From JACVRN01 sp963715565 (GTDB lineage: Bacteria > Acidobacteriota > Blastocatellia > Pyrinomonadales > Pyrinomonadaceae): a DNA stretch of 64,000 nucleotides. Numbering within the stretch: position 1 is the first letter of the stretch; every line of letters starts with the position of its first letter. The notes beneath the pieces were generated by a model. The model did no database searches. It was not told where the DNA came from and saw only the letters and a program-made list of their open reading frames with translations. Of the stretch, positions 41,927 to 50,811 are shown piece after piece. The DNA lies in contig OY970256.1 of NCBI GenBank assembly GCA_963715565.1, forward strand, positions 1,674,001-1,738,000, in the 5' to 3' direction. A program made the translations under genes and the position numbers.

Positions 41927-43171
41927 TCAATCCTCAAACTGTATGCGCGAGCGCAGGGAGGCCGTCGCGCCGACGTCTGCGCTCATGCTTGCAGAGCCTT
42001 CGATTGTGGCTTGCCCGCCGACTGAAAAATCCGCGCCACGGTCTGTGGCAAAGCTGAAGGATTGACTGGTCTCGACCAATCGTGTCGTGTCGAGCGAAGT
42101 GGATGTAAAGGAGGTTGATTTCTCGACGTGCAAGCCAGCGAAAGCGCCTTCGGTCGCGGCCACGCCCGCAGAGGCCGAGCCCGTCACCACACCGCCCATC
42201 ATCGTGCTCGCACTCGCGCTGGCGCTCGCAGAGGCGCTGAATCCTTCTCCGTCGAGACTAAAGCCCGCGCTCGCGCTTGCGCTTGCTTCAAAGCCCGCGC
42301 TTGCTCCGCCGAACCCTGCGCTTGCTCCGAAGCCTGCGCCAGCTTCGGCGCTTGCGCTTGCTCCAAATCCTGCGCTTGCCCCGGCTCCGAAACTTGCTCC
42401 CGCGCTCGCGCTGGCTCCGAAACTCGCACCGGCCCCAAAGCCTGCGCTCGCTCCAAAGCCCGCGCCCGCGCCAAAACCAGCGCCGCCCCCCGCGCCCAGA
42501 CTCAAGCCCGCCCCGCCCGTGGCGAATGCGACCGGCCCTCCAAGCTCTACACCGCCGCCGACGGTCATAGCCGCGCCCGCCGTAAAACGCATGCTCTCAA
42601 GATTGTTCGCGGCGGCGATTGAACGGCCCGCGTTCGGATTGCCCGCCTGCGTAGCCATGCTCGTCGCGGTGGTGGCCGGGCCGCCCGGCACTTCCACTGC
42701 TTCCGGCGGCGGCGCGCCGTCCTGATTAGCGCCCGAATCAAAAACCTTGTCCTGACGGGAGAGCGTCAGGTTGATGCTCGCACGCAGCGGCACACCGTTG
42801 GCCGCGAAGAAGTCCAACGTCTCTTTGTAGCTCTCCATCATCCCTTCAAACTTGTAGACGCCCCATTCAAAGAGCACGATGGGCGGGATATGCGTCTTCG
42901 CATCCGGCTCCATCAATTTCGCTACCTCCGAGGTAAAGACGCGCACGTCCTTGCCGCTGTCTGTGGAGTCGTAGATCAAATCCATCGTGAGCTTGCCCGT
43001 AGACTGGCTGACATACTGCTTGTTGGTGTTGCCCTGCCCCTGCTCCTTCATCGTGTTCGTGATGGTGTAGGAGAGAGAAGACGGATTGAAGTGCACGACA
43101 AAGCGCTTGCCCGTCGTCTTCTCGGTCTTCGGCGTGAACGCGGCGCGAAGATAGTTTGCAGGAATCGTCAT
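41927..43171 (-). CDS. CIS tube-type protein (Afp7-like) with silk-like C-terminal region
   Basis: A 414-aa protein. Residues 1 to about 150 fit the contractile-injection tube family: KRFVVHFNPSSLSYTITNTM, GKLTMDLIYDSTDSGKDVRV, HIPPIVLFEWGVYKFEGMME, NGVPLRASINLTLSRQDKVF. In most Afp7 proteins a LysM domain follows. Here residues about 225-345 are instead Gly/Ala/Ser/Phe low complexity (GFGASAGFGAGASFGASASA), followed by Ser/Ala-rich beta-like sequence. It should form the tube-to-baseplate adaptor. The tail is GC-rich with a short codon set and may have expanded by slippage. Confidence 0.82.
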   Translation of the reverse strand: MTIPANYLRAAFTPKTEKTTGKRFVVHFNPSSLSYTITNTMKEQGQGNTNKQYVSQSTGKLTMDLIYDSTDSGKDVRVFTSEVAKLMEPDAKTHIPPIVLFEWGVYKFEGMMESYKETLDFFAANGVPLRASINLTLSRQDKVFDSGANQDGAPPPEAVEVPGGPATTATSMATQAGNPNAGRSIAAANNLESMRFTAGAAMTVGGGVELGGPVAFATGGAGLSLGAGGGAGFGAGAGFGASAGFGAGASFGASASAGASFGAGASAGFGASASAEAGAGFGASAGFGGASAGFEASASASAGFSLDGEGFSASASASASASTMMGGVVTGSASAGVAATEGAFAGLHVEKSTSFTSTSLDTTRLVETSQSFSFATDRGADFSVGGQATIEGSASMSADVGATASLRSRIQFED

Positions 43172-43189
43172 CGTCTTGACCCGAAATTA

Positions 43190-43681
43190 TTATTCGATTA
43201 AAGCCAGATCGGTGCGCGTCGGCTCGACCTTTAACAAGCCTTCGTGAACAATGTGCAATTCTTCGACGCCGACTTCCGTCGCACGCGCGTTCAAATCCGC
43301 GGTCTTGAATTTGACGGGCATGGCGTCCTCAAGCTTCCACGCCAGCACGGCCTTGCCAGAGATGTCGAACATCGTGATGATTGCCGACAAGCGATAAGCG
43401 TAGTTGCCGCCCGTGACGAACTCGAACCACGTCCATAGATGGCGCGTCTCCGTGATGCCTCGCTTGAGAACGACGGTCGCGAACGTGACGGGGCCGACGC
43501 GCTGCACCGCGCCGTAATTACGCCCGCCTTCCTTGATGACCTTGGCCTCCATGGTGGCTTCCAATCCCGTGCACTCCGAGAACGCGCCGCTGCATATAGA
43601 GACATCAGTGCCCGCCTCTTCCTGAAAATCCACGTGAAAGCGAAAAGCGTGAAGCGGCGCGAGGAGGTTTTCTTTAAGCAT
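43190..43681 (-). CDS. Inner tube protein 2 (Afp5-like)
   Basis: A 163-aa tube protein: PLHAFRFHVDFQEEAGTDVS, CSGAFSECTGLEATMEAKVI, KEGGRNYGAVQRVGPVTFAT, LKRGITETRHLWTWFEFVTG. This is the gp19/Hcp-like fold of contractile tails. The start MLKENLLAPL overlaps the sheath 2 stop by 8 bases; an in-frame start at 43702 is less likely. It probably forms the first ring(s) on the baseplate, since the abundant tube protein is more likely the other copy. Confidence 0.9.
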   Translation of the reverse strand: MLKENLLAPLHAFRFHVDFQEEAGTDVSICSGAFSECTGLEATMEAKVIKEGGRNYGAVQRVGPVTFATVVLKRGITETRHLWTWFEFVTGGNYAYRLSAIITMFDISGKAVLAWKLEDAMPVKFKTADLNARATEVGVEELHIVHEGLLKVEPTRTDLALIE

Positions 43682-45737
43682 TGCTCTCTCTCCTCGAAAC
43701 ACTCGGCAGACCGACGCCCGCGAGCGCGCTCGAAAGCTCTGTGCGCGCTGGCCCCTTCGTCATGGTCGGTGCGATTAAAGATGTTTCATCTTCCACTTCT
43801 TCCGCGCCTCTGGACAGGAGCGAGATGCGCCCGCCGTCGTCCATCGCCAGCACGACCGTAATTCGCTCGACCGGAATGCTCGCGTCAAAGCCTACCTGTG
43901 CGACGACGCGCCCGCCATCAATATCGTTCTGGCTCATAGTCGAGCGGTCGCAGCGCACGTAAAAAGCATCTTCCGGAGTTGCGCCGCGCAAAGCGCCCGC
44001 ACGCAACAACCCCGCGAGCAGCGTGTTCAACCCCTCCCTTAACCTGCCCCAGAGATGTTCGCCCGACGATTCAAAAACGATGTCTTCGCCCACGCGGCGC
44101 GCGGCGCGCACGATGGTTGAAACCAGGCGATTGACGCTCGCCTGCCGGTAAGCTTCGTCAAGGCTTGTCGTCGCGTCGGACAACAGACGCCACCCTCCCG
44201 GCGTTTGACCGAGCAGCGAAACTCTTTCGGCAAGCGCGCGGCGCGTGATGCGCCCGCGAGAATTAACTTCGCGTACACGCCACATCTGTTCGCGGTTGAG
44301 AGCCGGGGCGACATCATAAACATCCGCCAGATGTTGATTAGCCGCGCTGCGGAAGGCTCCGCGCGTCAAGGCATTGCGCGCTAATGTGCCGACCAGCAAA
44401 GCGTCAGGGCTTTCGAGTTGTTCCGGTAAATCGTCGGAGCCGGGCGTGCGCGCCCAGGGATAAACAAGCTGCACGAAAGCGCTGGCGAGCGCCAGCCTGC
44501 TCTGGCCTAAGCCCTGCGCCAGCGGGCCGCGCCCACCGTCAACCAGAGAGTCAAGCAGGTCTCGCTCCATCACGGTTCCCGCCTGCGGTATCGGGATAGA
44601 CGCGACCAACTGGACCTCTCTCTGTTTTCGATAGATGGTATCGGCGCACAGATTAAGAGCACGCGCCCACGCAGCATAGCCGTCCGCGTCACAGCGCGGC
44701 GCTGTCAGTAGACGCGCGGCGCTCTCCTTCTCCGCGAGCGGCTCCTCGTCCGAACACTCTACAAACTGTTCATCTGCGGCGGGCAGAGGCTCGGGCTCGG
44801 GGAGTGGCTCGGGGTCTAGACCGACCGCGTCCGGTAGATCAGGCAGGCACAGGAAAGATACGTCCGGCAGACCGAAGAGATGCGCTGCGCCGCGCCACGT
44901 CTCGCGCTCGACGGGCGAGGCGTCAAAGCTTATTGGATAACCCGGAATCAGCTTTTCTATCTGTCGCAGGCGCGAGCGTCTTGACGCGGAGCGCACCCAC
45001 GGGTCGCCTACGCGCACGACGTAGCACTTGCGCCCGCCCTGCGCGAAAAACGAGCGCACGGCTGCGCCGAGATAAGTCGCTATGCGCTCGCCGCGACGAT
45101 CCACGACGCGCTCCTCCCACGCAAAGAGCCTGTCAAAAACTTCCCAGCTCTCGATGGGCACGGGCACGTCCAGCAATTCGTACAGGGATGGTGCGCCCCT
45201 CTCGTCGCGGGCAATCTCAAACGGATAGGCTTCTTCCAGTAGGAAGCGATTGATGTGCGCGAGTTCATCCGGGCGCACCGTCTGGATGCGCGTGCGGCTG
45301 AGAGCCTCGCTCGATAAATTAACTCCAGCGAAACGCTCCTCCGTATAAAGCGGAGCGGATTCGAGCAGGAGGTTCAGAGAGCTTGCGAGTACCGTCGCGA
45401 AATCATTTGAAGCCGGAACAGCAGGCTCTACATCATCGAACAGTCGCGGCACTTCCTTTTCAAGCTGTTCGCTGAGATAAGCATCGAGCGGTCTTGCGCC
45501 CCGGCGCAATTGGAGCGCAAAGCGCGCGGCATCATGAAAATCCGCGGGCTGAAAGAGTGGCGAAGCCTGTCGCTTCGACACGGCTTCTCCCCACCCGCGC
45601 TCCCGTAGCCAGCGATGCACCTCGCGGCTCACGGACGCGCGGCGTCTCTCGACGAAACCCACGAAGCAGGCTATGTCGGCGCGGTTCGGGTGGCTCTGCA
45701 CCACTGGCGGTTGATCTTCAAAGACTATCCCGTACAT
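43674..45737 (-). CDS. Tail sheath protein 2
   Basis: A 687-aa protein. The C-terminal domain has the sheath signature (DVYDVAPALNREQMWRVREV, NSRGRITRRALAERVS, EDAFYVRCDRSTMSQNDIDG, GRVVAQVGFDASIPVERITV). The N-terminal half is longer and more divergent than usual (DIACFVGFVERRRASVSREV), with an acidic insert at about 300-340. It is probably the minor sheath (Afp3/4-like) that contacts the baseplate. It overlaps tube 2 and follows tube 1 by 126 bases. Confidence 0.9.
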   Translation of the reverse strand: MYGIVFEDQPPVVQSHPNRADIACFVGFVERRRASVSREVHRWLRERGWGEAVSKRQASPLFQPADFHDAARFALQLRRGARPLDAYLSEQLEKEVPRLFDDVEPAVPASNDFATVLASSLNLLLESAPLYTEERFAGVNLSSEALSRTRIQTVRPDELAHINRFLLEEAYPFEIARDERGAPSLYELLDVPVPIESWEVFDRLFAWEERVVDRRGERIATYLGAAVRSFFAQGGRKCYVVRVGDPWVRSASRRSRLRQIEKLIPGYPISFDASPVERETWRGAAHLFGLPDVSFLCLPDLPDAVGLDPEPLPEPEPLPAADEQFVECSDEEPLAEKESAARLLTAPRCDADGYAAWARALNLCADTIYRKQREVQLVASIPIPQAGTVMERDLLDSLVDGGRGPLAQGLGQSRLALASAFVQLVYPWARTPGSDDLPEQLESPDALLVGTLARNALTRGAFRSAANQHLADVYDVAPALNREQMWRVREVNSRGRITRRALAERVSLLGQTPGGWRLLSDATTSLDEAYRQASVNRLVSTIVRAARRVGEDIVFESSGEHLWGRLREGLNTLLAGLLRAGALRGATPEDAFYVRCDRSTMSQNDIDGGRVVAQVGFDASIPVERITVVLAMDDGGRISLLSRGAEEVEDETSLIAPTMTKGPARTELSSALAGVGLPSVSRRESNA

Positions 45738-45863
45738 TGAAAGACACCGGATGCTGTTAAGGATGCTGTTTGACGCGCGGAAGACCGAGTGACAAGGGCG
45801 CGGCTTGCTTGCTCTTGATGAAAGTGAAGCTCGCTCTTGTCGCAGGCCGCTCGCTTGCGTTCT

Positions 45864-46328
45864 CTAGACGAGCGACTCGAACTCTATGCCTTCCGCCGAG
45901 AGAACCAGTTCTTCCATCGCCACGTCGCCGCCGCCCTTGGCCGCCAGCGTCGGCCCCGTGTACTTCGACGGCATGACGCTGTGCAGCTTCCAGGACTGAA
46001 CGCCTTGTCCCGCTTCATCGCGCAGGGTGATGACGACCTCCTTTTTCGCCGCCACGCCCGTACGCCGCACGGCCTCTATCCACGCCCACAGGTCTTTCGA
46101 GTTGACGATGCCGCGCTTGCAGGTGACATCGCCCGTCTTGTGGACGCCCGGAACCTTTCTGACGTGATTCTCTTTCTCGTTGCCGTTGCGATATTCGGCG
46201 ACCGTGATTTCCGTCGAGAGACCGGCCACGTCGGAAAACCCGCCGAGCGGCTCGTTGGCATCCGGCGTCACACCATTGATGCTGACGATGAAGTTAAACG
46301 CGCCGTAAGGAGTAATGCGTCCCGGCAT
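45864..46328 (-). CDS. Inner tube protein 1 (Afp1-like)
   Basis: A 154-aa protein: MPGRITPYGAFNFIVSINGV, GFSDVAGLSTEITVAEYRNG, NEKENHVRKVPGVHKTGDVT, CKRGIVNSKDLWAWIEAVRR. It is a full-length tail tube of the gp19/Hcp-like fold and probably the major tube subunit because it follows the main sheath gene by 23 bases. A 126-base gap separates it from sheath 2 and could carry a transcript signal, though I see no hairpin there. Confidence 0.93.
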   Translation of the reverse strand: MPGRITPYGAFNFIVSINGVTPDANEPLGGFSDVAGLSTEITVAEYRNGNEKENHVRKVPGVHKTGDVTCKRGIVNSKDLWAWIEAVRRTGVAAKKEVVITLRDEAGQGVQSWKLHSVMPSKYTGPTLAAKGGGDVAMEELVLSAEGIEFESLV

Positions 46329-46351
46329 TTGTCTTTACCTCCCGTTAAAAT

Positions 46352-48754
46352 TTAGCTGCGCGCATCAGCCGTCTTTTGACCGATGCGGAAGATGACGAAT
46401 TCGGCGGGCTTCAAAGCCGCGACGCCTATCAGGCAGATGAGCCTTCCGTTATCCAGATCGTTCTGCGTCATGGTCGAGCGATCGCAGCGCACAAAGAACG
46501 CCGCCTCCGGACTTCCGCCAAGGAGCGCGCCCGAAATCCACTCGTTATAGAGAAAGCCCGTGATGGTGTCGCGGACGTTCTGCCACAGGCGCTCGCCGTT
46601 GTTCTCAAACACGGCCCACTGCGTGCCGCGATCAATCGAAGATTCGAGATAGTTGAAGTAGCGGCGGACGTTGACGTATTTCCACTCGGGGTCGCTGGTC
46701 GCGGTGCGTGCGCCCCAGACTCTGTAGCCACGGCCCGGAAAGTAGCGGAGGCAGTTCACGCCGAGCGGGTTCAACATCTCCTGCTGCGCGAAGTTCAGCT
46801 CGCGCTCGAAGCGAAGGGCGCTACGCACGACTTCGTTGGCCGGAGCTTTCGAGACGCCGCGCTCCACATCGTTGCGCGCGTAGATGCCGCAGACGAATCC
46901 GGAAGGCGGCAAGGCTATCTCACTCGGCACATCCTCGACGCCGGGACGCGCGAGCGGGTTCGAGACGATGACCCACGGGTAATAAATGGCCGCGCGCGTA
47001 GAGTCTATGCGGCTGCGTACGCCGCGCGCCTCGCCCGGACTTGCGCCTTCCTGCGTATCCAGGACGGCGATGCGGTAACGCGAGAACTTGGGATTATCGA
47101 CGTGCGTGATGAGCGCGCCCTGTATGCCTTGAAAATCCGCGTAGCTGGAATGGCCCGGCGCGGCGACAATCGAGATGTCATCCAGCTTTTGCAGCTCCGC
47201 GAGCGCCGCTTCATAAGCAGCGGTCGTCGGCTCTACTCCGTCGTCTCCACCCGAAAGCGTGACGAGTCTTTCCGGCCCGGTGGCAAACAGCCCGTCGCGC
47301 AGCTCAAGAGCACTGACGCCCGGTCCCGCTACAAACGCGAAGAGATTTTCCAGCGCGTCCGTGCGGCGCGAAGGCGTAGGGCTCAAGACGTTCCCTACAT
47401 AGCGCGGGTGTCGCGGGTCAAAACCCATGTCCTCGAAGACGCGCACGTTGCCGCTGCCGTCTTCCGTCGCAACGGTCAGGGTCAGAAGGTCCGCGCCGCC
47501 CTGAGGTGCGTCGCCCGGTTGCAGGCCGCTCAAATCCAGCGCCGCATTGTTTGAGTCGCGCCAGCCGCCGCCGCTCTTGACGTAGTAGCTCAAGGCAGGC
47601 CCGTCGGCTCCGCTCGCAGGTGGACCGGAGGTCAGCCCCAGCGCCGCACGCGCAGAGCCTTCCGCATCGCGCACGCCGAGTTTAGAGCCCGCGCCCGATG
47701 TTGTGGTCGAGACGACGAGCGCGCCCGTCTCCGGGTCTTGCGCCGCACGCGCAGCGATGTTGGCAGAGGTCAGGAGCGCGTTGATTTCGTCAGCCGTGAC
47801 GCGAAGAATATCGCCGACGTTGTTATTAGGATTAACGTTTCCGGCGGCAGCCGCCGCGCTGGCAAAGCCGAACGCCGCGTTGGCTTCAACCGCCACGCTC
47901 GCCTGCTTGCCCCGCCGGTCGCTTCCAATAGCCAGCTTGTCATCATCAGTCAAACGGGCATAGCCTCCGCGAATTTCGCGGTTGACGGCAGCGGCCAATT
48001 CTTCCCGCTTGGTTGATCCCGCCGGGAGCGTGATGCTTTGCGGCACGCCGTCCACGGTGACGCGCAACGTGCGGTTGTTATCATCAAGGTTAACGTTGGC
48101 CGGGAGCTTTGCGCCGACGACCTCTGCGGCCTCGCCGCGAAAAGTTACCTCTACGTTCTGGTCGCCGACCGTGAGCAGAAGCTTGCTCCCGCTCGGTATC
48201 GAAAAGGGCGGCGTGCCGCCGCTCAAACGCGCCGGTCTTGACGGTTGTGCTCCGCCTCCGATGCGGACTAAAGAGCCTTCGGGGGCGCTGTCGAGGCCGC
48301 GCCGCGTGACGGGCGTCTCGACCTGTCGCAGCCCGACGCGACCGTTACCGGCGCTGCCCGGAAAGCGCGCCATGAAACCCGCCTGCTCGGCGGAAGCCGC
48401 CGCACCGGGAATGACGTTGCTCGATGCAGCGTGTCCCGCCGCACCATTTCCTCCCGCCGCCAGAAAGACGCGCGAGATGTAGAGCCGCGAGCCGCCCTCG
48501 TTGAAATAGCTACGGACGGCGTGGGCCATGTAGTTGGGTCCGAAACTTAAATTTTCGAGACCGCCATAGACACGCTCGAAATCGCCGAAGCTGGTAATCA
48601 GCTCCGGCGTTTCGCCGAAGGGGCCGCGCCGCGTCGGCCCGGCGAAGGCGGTTGTTGATGTGCTCACACCTTCGATTGATTTGGCTCTAAAACTCGTCTC
48701 CTCGACGTAGACGCCCGGCGCTAAATATTCAGGCACAGCAGTCGCTCCTTTCAT
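46352..48754 (-). CDS. Tail sheath protein 1 (major) with an inserted domain
   Basis: An 800-aa protein. The N-terminus PEYLAPGVYVEETSFRAKSI, EGVSTSTTAFAGPTRRGPFG and the C-terminus (EDVPSEIALPPSGFVCGIYA, RYFNYLESSIDRGTQWAVFE, AAFFVRCDRSTMTQNDLDNG, RLICLIGVAALKPAEFVIFR) are typical of contractile sheaths. Between about 185 and 400 lies an extra domain (LRVTVDGVPQSITLPAGSTK, REELAAAVNREIRGGYARLT) resembling the flagellin/FliD hook-IN fold. Ordinary eCIS sheaths are about 450-500 aa, so the inserted domain probably lies on the particle surface. Confidence 0.93.
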   Translation of the reverse strand: MKGATAVPEYLAPGVYVEETSFRAKSIEGVSTSTTAFAGPTRRGPFGETPELITSFGDFERVYGGLENLSFGPNYMAHAVRSYFNEGGSRLYISRVFLAAGGNGAAGHAASSNVIPGAAASAEQAGFMARFPGSAGNGRVGLRQVETPVTRRGLDSAPEGSLVRIGGGAQPSRPARLSGGTPPFSIPSGSKLLLTVGDQNVEVTFRGEAAEVVGAKLPANVNLDDNNRTLRVTVDGVPQSITLPAGSTKREELAAAVNREIRGGYARLTDDDKLAIGSDRRGKQASVAVEANAAFGFASAAAAAGNVNPNNNVGDILRVTADEINALLTSANIAARAAQDPETGALVVSTTTSGAGSKLGVRDAEGSARAALGLTSGPPASGADGPALSYYVKSGGGWRDSNNAALDLSGLQPGDAPQGGADLLTLTVATEDGSGNVRVFEDMGFDPRHPRYVGNVLSPTPSRRTDALENLFAFVAGPGVSALELRDGLFATGPERLVTLSGGDDGVEPTTAAYEAALAELQKLDDISIVAAPGHSSYADFQGIQGALITHVDNPKFSRYRIAVLDTQEGASPGEARGVRSRIDSTRAAIYYPWVIVSNPLARPGVEDVPSEIALPPSGFVCGIYARNDVERGVSKAPANEVVRSALRFERELNFAQQEMLNPLGVNCLRYFPGRGYRVWGARTATSDPEWKYVNVRRYFNYLESSIDRGTQWAVFENNGERLWQNVRDTITGFLYNEWISGALLGGSPEAAFFVRCDRSTMTQNDLDNGRLICLIGVAALKPAEFVIFRIGQKTADARS

Positions 48755-48796
48755 TCATGAAAGCGCCTCACTAATCGTGGTGGAGCTTTCGCTTCT

Positions 48797-49591
48797 TTAT
48801 GCAAGATTGACGGACAATTCGGACAACTCCGGCGCGAGCAGGACGCCCGATTGCAGCTTGCGGTTAAAAGTATTCGACTTCATCGCGGCGGCACGCCTCT
48901 CCATCTCGTCCGGGTCGGGCGTAAACGTACGGTTCGGGTCAACGGTCACGTCTTCGACAACGCGAAGCGCCGGATCAAACAGAACTTCGACGATGACTTC
49001 GACTTCCGAGGCGAGGACAGGCCCAGCGCCTTCTTCCCAGGTGGTGACGGGAATGCCGGGGACGGCGACTAAAGCTTCGCCGCGCGCGTCCGCCTGCGAG
49101 CGCGCTAAAGGGCGACCGTCGCTCTTGCGCTTGACGCGAATCAAAGACCACGGCAGGCGCTTTTGTGTTCCTTCTTCACGGACTGTCGCGCGAATCACGG
49201 CCCATCCGGGCGCAAGCTGCGCGGTGGTCGAAGGAAAAAGCTCCACCTCCTGCGGGTTAAAGAGCGACAGGAGCGCATCCTTTTTTTTCGGGTCGGCGTC
49301 GAGCGGCAATTTCACCACGGCTCGCCGCGCAAGATACGTTCTTCCGGAGTCGGAAACTTTAAGCTCGACCGCGACGCTTCCAATGGCGGGAGCGGCGGGC
49401 GGCTTTTCAAAACTATGTGCATGAAGTTCGAGCCCCGGCGCGCTCTCTATGACATAGAGCCCCCTGCGATTGCGCGTTGTGCGGACGCCGCTTGCTTCGA
49501 CGATGAGCGGGGAGAAAACGGTCAGCCCTGTCGTCGCGTCAAGAAAACGCACGGCCCCAAGCACACGTCTTTCCAATCTCTCCCACGTCAT
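48797..49591 (-). CDS. eCIS-associated protein of unknown function, 264 aa
   Basis: An all-beta-looking protein (VRFLDATTGLTVFSPLIVEA, RRGLYVIESAPGLELHAH, GRTYLARRAVVKLPLDADPK). It resembles an adhesin or carboxypeptidase-regulatory-like domain and then gains a C-terminal helix. It overlaps the DUF4255 stop by four bases and precedes sheath 1 by 42. Proteins at this position in other clusters are unnamed; a collar, cap or assembly role is possible. I recognise no catalytic motif. Confidence 0.55.
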   Translation of the reverse strand: MTWERLERRVLGAVRFLDATTGLTVFSPLIVEASGVRTTRNRRGLYVIESAPGLELHAHSFEKPPAAPAIGSVAVELKVSDSGRTYLARRAVVKLPLDADPKKKDALLSLFNPQEVELFPSTTAQLAPGWAVIRATVREEGTQKRLPWSLIRVKRKSDGRPLARSQADARGEALVAVPGIPVTTWEEGAGPVLASEVEVIVEVLFDPALRVVEDVTVDPNRTFTPDPDEMERRAAAMKSNTFNRKLQSGVLLAPELSELSVNLA

Positions 49592-50172
49592 GGCACGGCC
49601 TCGCGGCTGCCGTAAGCGAACTGCGTCGCCACGACCGGAGCCGCATCCGCAGTCGTGTCCGGATCAATCCGCACGACGCGCGCGATGTAAGAGATGCTCA
49701 GACGATAGGGCGGGTCGAGCGCGTCCCAGATACGCATCACGTCTTCATTCGATAGCTCCGCAGGAATCAAGTGAATAATATCGCCCGCGCTCCACGCCGC
49801 TTCCGGCGAGAGCGAAGAGATGTCCAGCACAGGATGAAGATGAAACTGCCGCATGGCCCACGCAAGCACGACCTGTTCTGTATGAGCATTGTTGGCCCAG
49901 ACAGTCAGCAGGTAATGTAGGTCAACGGCGAGCGGAACATTCGCGTCCGCAGGATTGTCCATGCGACCTGTGTTGCGCAGGTGCTCGTTCATCGTGACGC
50001 GGTAAAGAAAGAGTGAAAGGGCCGTGCCGATGTCGCCCGGCTCGGCCAGCTCTCCGCTTGACAGCAGGCGAAACTCGCACGGGTGCTCAGCGCGCAACTC
50101 GTTCGGATAAGAGTTGCGCAGGTAAGTGATTAAAGAAGCCCCTACGGAATGAATCGCCAGCAGGTTTGCCAT
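49588..50172 (-). CDS. DUF4255 (Pvc16/Afp16-like) tail terminator
   Basis: A 194-aa protein with the Pvc16 N-terminal domain: LLAIHSVGASLITYLRNSYP, IGTALSLFLYRVTMNEHLRN, VPLAVDLHYLLTVWANNAHT, EQVVLAWAMRQFHLHPVL. This cap protein terminates the tube and sheath. It is placed first among the structural genes here, whereas Afp has it last. The coding end overlaps the 264-aa gene. Confidence 0.9.
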   Translation of the reverse strand: MANLLAIHSVGASLITYLRNSYPNELRAEHPCEFRLLSSGELAEPGDIGTALSLFLYRVTMNEHLRNTGRMDNPADANVPLAVDLHYLLTVWANNAHTEQVVLAWAMRQFHLHPVLDISSLSPEAAWSAGDIIHLIPAELSNEDVMRIWDALDPPYRLSISYIARVVRIDPDTTADAAPVVATQFAYGSREAVP

Positions 50173-50179
50173 AAGAAAA

Positions 50180-50245
50180 CAGTGACAAGTGACAAGTGAT
50201 AAGTGACGAGCAAGAGAAAAGTTTTTAACTTGTCACTTGTCACTG
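50180..50245. repeat. Heptamer-repeat hairpin f (GTGACAA type)
   Basis: The left arm cagtgacaagtgacaagt (50180-50197) continues with gataagtgacgag; the right arm acttgtcacttgtcactg (50228-50245) is perfectly complementary over 18 bases. Located between the first gene of the train and DUF4255. Confidence 0.9.
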
Positions 50246-50250
50246 CCTTT

Positions 50251-50541
50251 TCAATCCATAATGATGTGATCGACGGGAACGATCATCAGCCTTTCGACGC
50301 CCGCGACCTTGATGACTGCGAAAGCTTCCCTTTGCTCGCCGCTGTCGGACAAGTCCACGACACATCCCTGCAAGAGGTCGTTGCCGTGTAGCTCGCGCAG
50401 GACCTCCTGCGGGTCAGGCAGATAGATGTCGCAAATTTTGAAACGCACATATCTGTCTCTTAAATCCACGACCATCTCATCTTCCGGGCGGTTTCGGCAT
50501 AGCTCGACCCTCTGGCCCGGCAAGACTCGTGCCGTCAGCAT
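50251..50541 (-). CDS. Small unknown protein at the head of the eCIS gene train
   Basis: A 96-aa protein, beta-rich (MLTARVLPGQRVELCRNRPE, DRYVRFKICDIYLPDPQEVL) with an acidic end (KVAGVERLMIVPVDHIIMD). I recognise no family or DNA-binding helix. It is separated from DUF4255 by a hairpin repeat. Being first in the train, it may be regulatory or may simply mark the 5' end of the transcript. Confidence 0.55.
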   Translation of the reverse strand: MLTARVLPGQRVELCRNRPEDEMVVDLRDRYVRFKICDIYLPDPQEVLRELHGNDLLQGCVVDLSDSGEQREAFAVIKVAGVERLMIVPVDHIIMD

Positions 50542-50811
50542 GGGGTCGCTCTGATTTTCCGGTCAGGCTTGAAACTAAAGGTTAATGCTTGTGCGGGGCT
50601 TTTAGAGACAGCCCTGCCCGTGGCGGATTAAGAAGAATGTTTCCGGCAAGACGTGTAGGCAGGAAGGAAAGAATTTTCCGGATGGCGGTATGCGTAAAGT
50701 AGGAATCGCTTGGTGTGAGGAATCGCGCGCGACCGTTTGACAAAGGAGGCGTGCCGTCCCTGTGCGGGCGGCGGTTAAAGGCAGACTGTACTTCTAGTGG
50801 CTACTGAAAAC
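50542..50811. other. Probable leader/promoter region of the eCIS gene train
   Basis: About 270 bases without a gene, upstream of the first train gene on the minus strand. I searched for -24/-12 and -35/-10 boxes on the minus strand and found none that is convincing. A GGCACG element at about 50750-50755 lacks its -12 GC partner. Otherwise I see nothing distinct. Confidence 0.4.

Noticed and set aside
41927..43171. LysM domain in the Afp7-type protein
   Set aside because: No LysM motif is visible; the region is Gly/Ala/Ser low complexity.
50740..50757. Sigma-54 promoter upstream of the eCIS train
   Set aside because: The -24 element GGCACG is present on the minus strand, but the GC of the -12 element is not at the required spacing.
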